A stretch of DNA of 64,000 nucleotides from Elgaria multicarinata webbii. Taxonomy: Eukaryota > Chordata > Lepidosauria > Squamata > Anguidae. The notes under the pieces are model-generated. The model was not told where the DNA came from and ran no database searches. It saw only the letters and a list, made by a program, of their open reading frames with translations. A program made the translations under genes and the position numbers. Where the stretch lies: the NCBI RefSeq assembly GCF_023053635.1, contig NC_086176.1:73294536-73358535 (forward strand), given 5' to 3'. Below are positions 23,097 to 32,800 of this stretch, piece after piece; positions within the stretch are counted from its first letter, which is position 1; each line of letters begins with the position of its first letter.

Positions 23097-23485
23097 CCCA
23101 AATAAGTTTCTTGTATGGATTTCTTGCAGCGTAAAAGCAAAAGCCATCTACAGGTGATCTGCACATTTCAAAACTTAAAAGTAGCAAAGCTATTAGAACT
23201 TGATCTTGTGCGAGCCCAAAAAGCACATTTGGAGCGTATGCTTCAAAACCAGGTGCATCCGAGTGGTACAAACAAGGGTTTCTACCAATGAATTACTAGA
23301 CGTTGTACCCAACGAAAAGATACACGACGGTCTGCGGGTGACAGCTCATTGCCCTCGTGCAGGCTTTACAGCAAGGCTCTCGTTTCCTTAGCACAACACA
23401 GGGCAAAAGAGCTGCCAGAAAAGCAGAACTGACAAAGGCTGCTGCTGAGGGTGGGGAGGGGGGAGAACTCTTTTTAAGGCGCCTT

Positions 23486-23501
23486 CGCTTTCGCTTTCAC
23501 T
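23486..23501 (-). promoter_or_regulatory. ISRE/IRF-type site (GAAAGCGAAA)
   Basis: The - strand reads AGTGAAAGCGAAAGCG and contains the full GAAANNGAAA core at 23,498-23,489. IRF-family and STAT1/2-IRF9 factors bind this core in interferon-responsive promoters. It lies about 80 bp upstream of the likely exon 1 donor. A second GAAA-rich stretch (CGAAAGAAAGTGAG) lies at 23,520-23,533. ERAP1 is known to be interferon-inducible in mammals, which fits. Confidence 0.6.
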
Positions 23502-23577
23502 CCCAGGCCAGGAGGGAGACGAAAGAAAGTGAGACGACGGCTGCGGAGCGACAGTCCTCTCGGTCCACTTCGAATAG
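23500..23577 (+). other. ERAP1: Putative non-coding exon 1 of ERAP1 (3' boundary only)
   Basis: A splice donor TCGAATAG|GTAAAA at 23,577/23,578 lies within the CpG-rich block. The first coding exon (26,288-26,841) begins with an acceptor and 5' UTR, so at least one upstream non-coding exon is required. Mammalian ERAP1 also has a non-coding first exon. The 5' start is not determinable here; 23,500 is nominal. Confidence 0.45.
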
Positions 23578-24421
23578 GTAAAAAGCGGGTTGCCCACTGA
23601 TGAACAGAGGGTGCATGGCAGAGCGGGGGGAGGCGGCGGGGGCGCGCGCGGACATGGCGCCCGTGCCGGCACGGCGGCGACAGCAAAGCCCAGGCCTCGG
23701 CCGATGAGGCCTCCTTTCCCGCCTTCTAACCGTGGCGATGACTCTTATTTGTGACTAGCGGCGTCTTTCTCCACGCGTAATTGCACATGCGCACCTGGGG
23801 TTCTGTACGATCGTTTCGCCAGCGCCCCCCCCCCCCCCAATCATCCACAGGGCGGTGGGCCCCGACTGGTTACGTGGGGGTGGCGCCGACCCTCTTCGCC
23901 AGCGCCACCCTCCTTACCCTTCGCTGCTACTCAAGAGCAGCTGACCACCTCTGAGGGGAGCCCTGGAATTATTCCCCCCCATGCCTTTGGGCATGGCATT
24001 GCACCAATTGCTTCGCGAGTCACGAAACCCGCAAAAACACGGGTGCCTGGGGGCGAGCCAAGGAGGGCCTCATGCGCTTTCCACACGTGCACTAGGAACT
24101 GGCTCACCCCCCCCCCACACCTTTACTCCCTTCTGAGCCCTCAGTCGTCCACCCACCATCCATCGCCATCACGAAGCAGTCTTCAGCTCTCCGTCCAACT
24201 GGTGTAGTACTGTCTCCTCTTGACAGAAGTTCTTCAAAGCTTTTATGCGGTGAAACAAAACGATGCAAATGAACACAGAACTTTTCCTCCCTCCAATAAT
24301 ACTAAAACCCGGGATTGCTCAGTGACACTGACAACCAGTAGAAAGGGGTGGGCAAATTAAAGTATTTCTTCATGTAATAACAAAAGATGAAAATTTACAG
24401 AATTCACCAACGTATATATGC

Positions 24422-24741
24422 TAGGGTGACCATATGAAAAGGAGGACAGGGCTCCTGTATCTTTAACAGTTGTATTGAAAAGGGAATTTAATCAGGTGTC
24501 ATTTGTATATATGGAGAACCAGGTGAAATTTCCTCTTCATCACACCAGTTAAAGCTGCAGGTGCCCTGCTCTCTTTTCAATCTGGTCACTCTAGTATAGC
24601 TCCTGCAGCTTTAACTGTTGTGATGAAGAGGGAATTTCACCAGGTTCTCCATATATACAAATGACACCTGCTGAAATTTCCATTTCTATGCAACTGTTAA
24701 AGACACAGGAGCTCTGTCCTCCTTTTCATATGGTCACCCTA
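24422..24741. mobile_element. 320-bp hAT-type MITE (copy A)
   Basis: The ends are TAGGGTGACCATATGAAAAG and CTTTTCATATGGTCACCCTA, perfectly inverted. It is flanked by a perfect 8-bp target duplication ATATATGC (24,414-24,421 and 24,742-24,749), the duplication length of hAT elements. Each half is itself a long imperfect palindrome. It has no coding capacity. It is base-for-base identical to 28,137-28,456 on my reading. It sits in ERAP1 intron 1. Confidence 0.92.
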
Positions 24742-25042
24742 ATATATGCAGCTTATCCACATATTTTTGTGATGGATAGATGGTTTGCACAACAGTCCTA
24801 CCTGCATGTACTTCACTTTTCATTAAAAGTTCTATTCAAGATGGAGTAGTAGGGTGCACAAAGCCAAGATTCATGTCATGGGCAACTAGGATTATTACCT
24901 ACATGCTTGAGCGATGAGTGAACTGGTGCACAAGCTTTCATGAAGTAACTGGCCTGCAAGCTTTCGATCTTCTCACACCCTTCGTATCCATTTGATGCGG
25001 CAGTGTTTCAAAACAAAATGGTTGGCCACATGCATTCTTTAT

Positions 25043-25190
25043 TTATTTATTGCATTTATATACCCCCCTATAGCCGAAGCTCCGGGCGGTTTACAAAAGT
25101 TAAAAACAGTAAACATTAAAAACAAAAATACAAAGTTTAAAAACATAAAAAGCATAAAAACAACAGTATCCTTATAAAAACAGATATAAT
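25043..25190 (-). mobile_element. LINE 3' tail, antisense
   Basis: TTATTTATTTATTGCATTTA followed by TATACCCCCCTATAGCCGAA is the inverse of the CR1/L2-like tail AAACCGCCCGGAGCTTCGGC ... AATAAATAAATAA. It lies in ERAP1 intron 1. Confidence 0.7.
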
Positions 25191-25240
25191 CTAAATGGTA
25201 TAATCGCATGAGGACTATTTTATATCACACATGCACATAA

Positions 25241-25369
25241 TGGGTTGGATCTAGATTGCAGCTGGACCAATAGTGCTTGTGGAATTGGACTTCCCTACAC
25301 CCTTCTTCCCACAGCAGCCCCTCCAGCCCCTGAAAATTTTACACAGAAGGCTGAATGAAATGAGCTATG

Positions 25370-25402
<33 letters not shown>

Positions 25403-25494
25403 GGAGGAGGAGGATCCCCAAAGATCAGGCAGAGGTACCTTTTGTGAGCATAGCCCTTACACTTGCAGAAGGCAAAACCTGGATCCAACCCTCT
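25241..25494. repeat. MITE-like repeat with GGGTTGGATCYAG ends, containing (GT)n
   Basis: The ends TGGGTTGGATCTAGA and CCTGGATCCAACCCT are inverted. A (GT)n microsatellite (25,369-25,401) lies in the middle. It is similar in layout to 46,399-46,697 and 42,604-43,027. No target duplication is clear. Confidence 0.5.
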
Positions 25495-25873
25495 AAAAGT
25501 GGCATAGGAGGGGGAATTCCATCAGGTCAGGGTTCAACCATCCATGCGTCAGGAAACCAGAGAAGCCATCTAGTTGCATTTCCATTTCTCAGGAACGGGA
25601 CTGGTCAGTCCTAGTGCTCTACCTGTCACTAAACCCCTTTCCCAGCAGCCCAGTTTCCATTCATATTTATTGTATTGTTTGTGGCACAGTGTATGGGACA
25701 AGTTTATATGTGGAAAGATTGAATCAGGTTTGTAAAAATTAGTGTTAATTATTATCCCAAAATATGAGATGCAATCTTTTTATCTTCCAGTGTCTGAATC
25801 TTTGGCGCATAGTGTACTGTCATATTTTCAAGCTTTGCTTTCATTATGGCAAGATAATCCCCCTTCATCCTTT

Positions 25874-25876
25874 AAT

Positions 25877-25907
<31 letters not shown>

Positions 25908-25960
25908 TTGCACTTGTATACCGTTCCCATAGCCAGGGCTCTCTGGGCAGTAATTAAAAA
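25874..25960 (-). mobile_element. LINE tail, antisense, with long (TTTA)n
   Basis: About ten TTTA units are followed by TTGCACTTGTATACCGTTCC and CATAGCCAGGGCTCTCTGGG, the inverse of the tail seen at 36,150-36,225. It lies in ERAP1 intron 1. Confidence 0.75.
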
Positions 25961-26287
25961 CATGTGCTCAGATTTGTATAAAATGAGCTCTTGTCACTTA
26001 TACTTGCATAACATTATGAGAGCTTATTGTCTTTAACTAGTTTATTATCTTTGTTAAATGCCTTAACTGGTTAGACCTGTGTTGCTGCAGTATAAGTGCT
26101 CCAGTCACCACTTTATTAGTCCAAAGTGCATTCAATTCCATATTCTTGAGTTTGTCGGATGGAAAAGACTGCATAGATAGGCCACACTTTTGAATACCCT
26201 AGCACAGGTGATAAGCAATTAGGTTAAAAAGAAGAGGAAAAAGAGTTGTGTGTATACTGATTTAGTTTACAAATATTTCTTTATTAG

Positions 26288-26841
26288 ATCTGCCGCAGTG
26301 GATGCCATAACAACCTGGTATTCAGACTACTGTTTCCAGATCAAACATTTACATTGAAGATGATGAAACCATTCTTATTGCTAGGCATTTTAAACCTTGC
26401 AACTGTATTGGCATGTGAGACACCCTATTCACTTGCTGGAGATGGAAGCAATCCTTTTCCTTGGAATCAAATTAGGCTTCCCAAGCATGTCGTTCCAGTT
26501 CATTATGATCTTCTTATTCATCCAAATCTCACCACTCTAACTTTTACTGGATTGACCAAAATAGAGATTACAGTAACCCAGCAAACCAGTTCAATCATCC
26601 TGCACAGCAAATACCTCCAGATTGCCAAAGCTACTATCCAAGGAGCAACGGAAAGCCATGATACTGCTAAGGGTGTGACGGTTTTAGAATATCCGCCATT
26701 TGAGCAGGTTGCATTAGTGGCTTCTGAACCACTGCAAATTGGCCACAACTACATTATTACTATTGAATACTCTGCTAATTTGTCCACCAATTTTCATGGT
26801 TTCTATAAAAGCACATACAGAACTCCAGAAGGAGAAGTAAG
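26288..26841 (+). CDS. ERAP1: ERAP1 exon 2: 5' UTR end, start codon, signal peptide, domain I
   Basis: The acceptor is TTTCTTTATTAG before 26,288. The 5' UTR runs to 26,359. Residues 1-160 are encoded, and the split Arg161 codon ends at GTAAG|GTAAGT. The N-terminus [18 protein letters not shown] is a signal segment. [20 protein letters not shown] and HGFYKSTYR are conserved in ERAP1 domain I. The first ATG has A at -3. Sequons NLT (N56) and NLS (N140) match known ERAP1 positions. Confidence 0.93.
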
Positions 26842-29800
26842 GTAAGTAAGTTCTCTTTCATACTAATGTTTGACTGATAGGGATATTATACTCCTTCGTT
26901 ATTGTTTTGGGATATTATTTTCATTTAGATTCGTATGCGTCTTTCAGATCCTCTTATGTCATATCTATGGGCAGTGTCCAGCGCTGTGCATCCATGAGCA
27001 GGGCCCACTGCCCCTTCTGTTCTGAAAGCAGCCAGCCCTGCCAATTCCGTTGCGCAAGCAGCAAGTCCCGAAAGCTCTGCCTTATGTGAGCAACCCTAAC
27101 CTGACCTGTTCCAGAAACAAGTGTTTTCTCTCATTTTGAATTGCCCTCAGAAGTGCTAAATCTCCATTGATCATGCAGAATGGAATTGGTGGTGCTGGCT
27201 GCTTGCAGGCTGCCACCATTGGATTCAACCCAACGTTTTCTGAGCTTTTAAACTCCTTTAATAAAAGACTGTGAGGGACTCTCAAATTCACTTTTTCTGA
27301 ATAAAGAAGTTTTCATAGCTTATGTTACAATGTCCTGGGTTCCCCTTCCCCCATACTGCAGCTGAATCTGGTGTAATGAAATACATATCCAGTTTGAATG
27401 ACTGGAGGATGGGTATTTGGTGGCTTTCCTGTTCTTGAAAAAAAAGTTGGTGTAAATTATTGTTGTGTGCCATTTATTTATTTATAGAATTTATAAACTG
27501 CACCTTTGTTTAGAAAAGCTAGCTCTTGGAACAATATATGTAAAAAATTGGAATACAGTTGAAAACAACTTAACATATAATGCAATAAAATTGTATTTCC
27601 AACCAGCTGAAAATACAATAGTTTAAAACACCTGCGCAGATAAAAAGAAGTTTCAAACTGGTGCCAAAAATAAAACACTTTCTGCGCCAGGATACCTCAG
27701 AAGGACATTGTAAAGTTCAGCCGCCATGACAGAGGGGGCTCTCTGTTTTGTACATTCATAATGCAGTAATCCTAAAGATGGAACACTGGGAAGGGCTTCC
27801 TCTGACAATTTTGATACATGATCTTAATGCACAGGCAGGTTGTTCTGGGATAATGTGTTCTTTCTGATACCTTGAATAGGCAGCCAATGTACCCTAGTTC
27901 CTTTGGAACTAACGTAACATAGCTCTATCTAGGTAAACCCAGCCAGAATTCTAGTAGCAGAACTCTGCACTAGTTGAAGCTTCCAAGGACAGCCTAGGGC
28001 AGAATGAATATGAGCCACTTTCCCCTCAAAGTTCATGCAAACATGTCACAGCAGGCTTTTGAGAGGATTCCAGCAAATCCTTCTTCATATCTAGATCAGG
28101 GGTGAATAACACAGAGGCTGCATGTGGCCCATAACTTAGGGTGACCATATGAAAAGGAGGACAGGGCTCCTGTATCTTTAACAGTTGTATTGAAAAGGGA
28201 ATTTAATCAGGTGTCATTTGTATATATGGAGAACCAGGTGAAATTTCCTCTTCATCACACCAGTTAAAGCTGCAGGTGCCCTGCTCTCTTTTCAATCTGG
28301 TCACTCTAGTATAGCTCCTGCAGCTTTAACTGTTGTGATGAAGAGGGAATTTCACCAGGTTCTCCATATATACAAATGACACCTGCTGAAATTTCCATTT
28401 CTATGCAACTGTTAAAGACACAGGAGCTCTGTCCTCCTTTTCATATGGTCACCCTACTATAACTGCCATTTATGTGGCTGCTGCTGTTCTGCCAAAAATT
28501 GCTGCTGGGAAATAAGATACGTGGGGAATGTGTGCCTCCCCGCAGCCCACCAGGTGGCTCCTCGGTGGGCTGTGGGGGACATGATTCTTATGGAAAAAAT
28601 ATCCATATTAATATTAATAATAATAATAATAATAATAATATATTACCCACCCCTCCCTCTGGATCAAAGCGGGGAACAACACTAAATATAATATAATACA
28701 TAAAATTAAGAGCTTATAAAACCAATACAATATTAAAATAACAATTACAACATCTTAAAATTTTTAGGTTTAAAATTCATTTAGGTAGGCCTGCTGGAAG
28801 ACAGGCCTACCCAAAGGCCTGTCTTCTAGACAGTTTAAGACAGCTGTCTTAAACTCAGAGAAAGCATTAAGCTGATGAATCTCCTCCGGCAGGCCATTCC
28901 ACAGTCTGGGGGCAGCAGAACTGTTACCTCTGGGTAACAGTTGCTAAAGTAGTTGTGGCTAACTAGAGTAAACAGATACACTTCCTGATTAAATATTGAC
29001 GTTTTCCCCACACAACCGCTGTAATTTATGTGATAACAGCTGTTCAACTTTAATTTTGGTGGCACAATATTCATTTGAACATGTGAATTTGTATTGCCCA
29101 TTTTAAGAGAGAAAAGAATATTTATTTCCCTGAAGGGGAAAAGCAAAAGTTTATTGCTTGCTGGCATTGCTTTAGGGTGGATTCCTGCATTGAGCAGGGG
29201 GTTGGACTCGATGGCCTTATAGGCCCCTTCCAACTCTGTTATTCTATGATTCTTTGATTCTAAACCCTTCCCAGAGGACCTGAGTGTGCGGGGCAGATTG
29301 TTTGAGGCAGATTTGATATGTATATGTCCATATTCATATGTAGGGTGACCATATGAAAAGGAGGACAGGGCTCCTGTATCTTTAACAGTTGTATTGAAAA
29401 GGGAATTTCAGCAGGTGTCATTTGTATATATGAAGAACCTGTTGAAATTCCCTCTTCATCACCACAGTTAAAGCTGTAGGTGCCCTGCCCTCTTTTAAAT
29501 CTGGTCACAGTATAGCTGCAGTATAGCTCCTGCAGCTTTAACTGTTGTGATGAAGAGGAAATTTCACCAGGTTCTCCATATATACAAATGACCCCTGCTG
29601 AAATTCCCTTTTCAATACAACTGTTAAAGATACAGGAGCCCTGTCCTCCTTTTCATATGGTCACCCTATTCATATGCCCATCAGTAGGGACCAGGGGTGG
29701 GGCAGGCTGGACAGATGGCCATGGCAGGCACATGCCGCCTGTGGGCTGCGTGTTGCCCACCCCCTAACACAGGTACTGCATAAACTCCATTACACACTAG

Positions 29801-32800
29801 TATCAGACAATACTGTTCCAATTATTTCCTTTCCCCAGATATATTTTATGGAAGTCTTTAAAGCATAGGAACCAAGGACCAAGGTATCTAACAAAAAAAA
29901 AGGATAAAAACAAATCCAGTATTAAATAGGTAATCTGGGAGCAGTTTTTCAAACTACGTTCTAGAAAAGGCAGCTTGTGACAATACCCAAAACTAAGGCT
30001 CGAAACCTATGCAAACTTATCTGGGAATAAGCTCCATCAAGCACAAAAGGACTTACTTCAAAGAAAATATACATAAGATTGCATTGTTAATGTTGTTGGT
30101 TTGTTATTTTTGTTCTTGATGAAAAACAAACTGATTTCTGTTGCCTTTCATCAGGTCATGACCAATGTAAATGTAATGTATTTCTTTTCTTAATCCCAGG
30201 GTGCTTGCATCAACACAGTTTGAACCAACAACTGCACGAATGGCCTTCCCTTGCTTTGATGAACCTGCATTCAAAGCTAAATTTTCTGTAAAGATCAGAC
30301 GAGAACCCAAACATCTTGCACTGTCTAATATGCCTTTAGTATGTGTATACTTCATATATTTTGTATTGCCTGATTCAGGAAGAGAGAATAAAAGAGAAAA
30401 TTACTGTCATTAAAAATAATAATCAGTGATAAATTGCCTCTCATAAGTGCATATATGTGTATAATTTGGTGGTCACATAAGAAAGAAAAGCAAAGCAGAA
30501 AAGCAAATTGAAAAAAACAGGAAAGAATGTGACATTTGGTTTAGTTGCATTGAAACTAGAAAGCAGTTGCCTCCTGCTGTGTTGCTTTTAGGCTGCAATT
30601 CTATGACGCTTTCTTAGTGGTATGTCCCATTGAACTCATTGTGGTTTTCTTCTGAGTAAGCATATATAAGATGGTATTGTTAGTCAGTTATTGCTTAGAT
30701 ATCAGTTTGCAACTTAGAAGGATATAGCCCTTCACTCTTACTACAGCTATCAATGGGGCAAAGTGTTTGTGTAGAAGTAATAAATGTACTTCTAAGCTAG
30801 AGGTAAATTGTAATTGAGGTTTTTCTTTTTATATATAATTCTAGGTGAAATCAATAAACATCAAGGAAAACCTCCTTGAAGACCACTTTGAGATCAGTGT
30901 AAAGATGAGTACTTATCTAGTGGCCTTCATTGTTTCTGATTTCAAATCAGTTACCAAGATGACCAGCCGTGGAATTAAGGTAAACATTTAATATCAAAAG
31001 AAGTGTTGGCATATTGCTATTAAAAATAAAAATGGTAGCAGTTTCAGTTCTTTAATGCCAAATTGAAAACCAGAAAATTAAGTTTAAAAAAATCCTTTTA
31101 TAATTTAAATATTTTTTCAGTAGTTCCCAAAGCACTATTACCATGTTACAATAAACAAAATGTAAGACTTGCACTGGTAGTCCTCAATCTATTAAACAGC
31201 AGTTATATGGACTATTTTGCAAAATTGTTTGCATTTAATTGTAAAATAGTGTATCAGTAATGTTTCATTTTCTGAACTGTTAGAAGAAACACTGAAAAGC
31301 AGTTCTATCTATAGCAACCTTCCCCAATCTTGCACCCTACTGATGCAGATTGAATACAGACTTAGTCATGCTTAGAGTAGACCAATTACTTTCAGTGGGT
31401 CTACTCTTAGTATGACTAAATCTGGCTCCAACCCCATGGCAGAAAAGCCTGAGGATCTAGATAAAGAGATGATGAATGGTGAGACTTTAAATTATAGATA
31501 AAGTCAATTTCTCATCCTCTGTCTTCAACATCAGCAAGCACACATCATTCACTTTTATCATCAAAGTTCCATTTTCACTTTATCTTATTTTCAAAACCTA
31601 GTGAGATAGGGCTCTACTGAGATGTAGTGATTCCCATACTTATCCAGTGAATGTCATGGCTGAGCACATGTTTGAACCCAGTCACTATCCATTTCCAACA
31701 CTGTATCCATCACACTCTTAGTTCCACAAAGTAACATCTTCAGACCGATACAGAATCAAAAATAGTCTATCACCTGACTAAAATTTATTTTAGCGAGAGA
31801 TGTAGTAGATATGAGAATTTGGGCAACTGAGTGAAGCCCCATAGTGATTGTAGCCTAGAAGTCAGGCAAGAGGGTGAACTTTCTGCCACTCATCCCACAC
31901 TAACCTGGGGCTTGCCTTGATGAAGGGTTTGTCCCAGGGTGGATTCGGAGTGGCAGCAGGTCGTCTACATGACGCAGCTGCCATTGCAAAGCCATTCGGG
32001 GGCAAACCCCAGAAACTCCGCTTAAAAGAAGTCTGGCATTTACCCCAACTTTTTTGGTTGCGGAGCCGATGCTGCCCCCTGATTGGTCGCCATCGGCTGG
32101 GCTGGACAGGGAAGGGGGCGAACTGAGAGCTCCAAGTCGCGCCACTCTGTAAATAAAATAAAAAAAAAAACAGAGGGTGGGAGGTGAGTAACGGAGCAGC
32201 TTGGAGGACGCCACCGCTGCCAGGCTGAGCTCCGGGGAGGTGGGAGAAATGGGGGCTAAGAAACGGGCCGAGCACCAGGGAGGGGGGAGGAATGGGGCAG
32301 CTGGCTCTCCTCCCTCTGACCTTCCTCTGGCTGCCCCACTCCTCTCTCCCTTGTGTTTTATATTTTAATCTGTAGAAGGTTTCTCCCCCCTTCTTGGTGC
32401 TTGGTCCGGCGGCAGTGGCAAGTCCACATTGGCGCTCCTTCCTGTGCAGATGCTGGGAAGGAGTGCCAGTTCAGGAGCCTGAGGCCTCGTGGCGCAGACC
32501 CACCACTGTCAAGACGGGGGCCTGGAACACATCTTCTAGGTACCAGAGAGTTTGTGGGGATCGGAGTGAATCTGTGTACATCTATGTGCTCTACAGACAA
32601 AAATAATTACCTCCTCATGTCTTAGTCACAGTAGAGTAATTGGCTCTTATATGTTCAACAATATTCAACAAAGCAGGATAAATAAAGACTTAGAAAGAGA
32701 GAGAAAATCCACATTTCTGGAACATATATTATTTCTACAGGGCAGGAAATGTAAAGTGTAGAAGTAGAGACCCATGATCCTCCATGACACTTTTGATGTT

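Larger units (their letters stand above)
1..23399. other. Intergenic, transposon-rich region upstream of ERAP1
   Basis: I recognise no host coding exon in this stretch on either strand. It holds LINE ends, SINEs, palindromic MITEs, one L1 insertion and a CR1 copy, listed separately. In mammals ERAP2 lies head to head with ERAP1; no M1-aminopeptidase exon (GAMEN or HExxH) is visible here. Parts where I see no recognisable feature include about 1,870-2,380, 3,680-4,300, 4,660-5,930, 9,050-10,030, 11,400-11,780, 14,320-15,900, 16,000-17,270, 17,971-18,420 and 21,750-22,380. Small decayed exons could be missed. Confidence 0.6.
23400..24130 (+). promoter_or_regulatory. ERAP1: CpG-rich promoter region of ERAP1
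   Basis: GC content and CpG density rise sharply here against AT-rich surroundings (for example GCGCGCGCGGACATGGCGCC at about 23,641-23,661). It lies 2.2-2.9 kb upstream of the first coding exon of ERAP1, on the same strand, with an interferon-response-type site and a good splice donor. There is no TATA box at a clear start; TTTTTAAGGC at 23,471-23,480 is only TATA-like. Promoter identity is inferred from position and composition. A C-run of about 15 lies near 23,826-23,840. Confidence 0.65.
26842..30199 (+). other. ERAP1 intron 2 contents
   Basis: It holds a repeat shared with 52,862-53,100 (about 26,960-27,235), two antisense LINE remnants, two 320-bp hAT-type MITEs and a CR1 tail. The rest, including about 29,700-30,180, shows only decayed repeat sequence to me. 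I see no other exon. Confidence 0.6.

Noticed and set aside
26354-26359. Upstream TTG start giving two extra residues for ERAP1
   Set aside because: Vertebrate genes start at ATG. The first ATG (26,360) has a suitable context and is followed directly by the signal segment.
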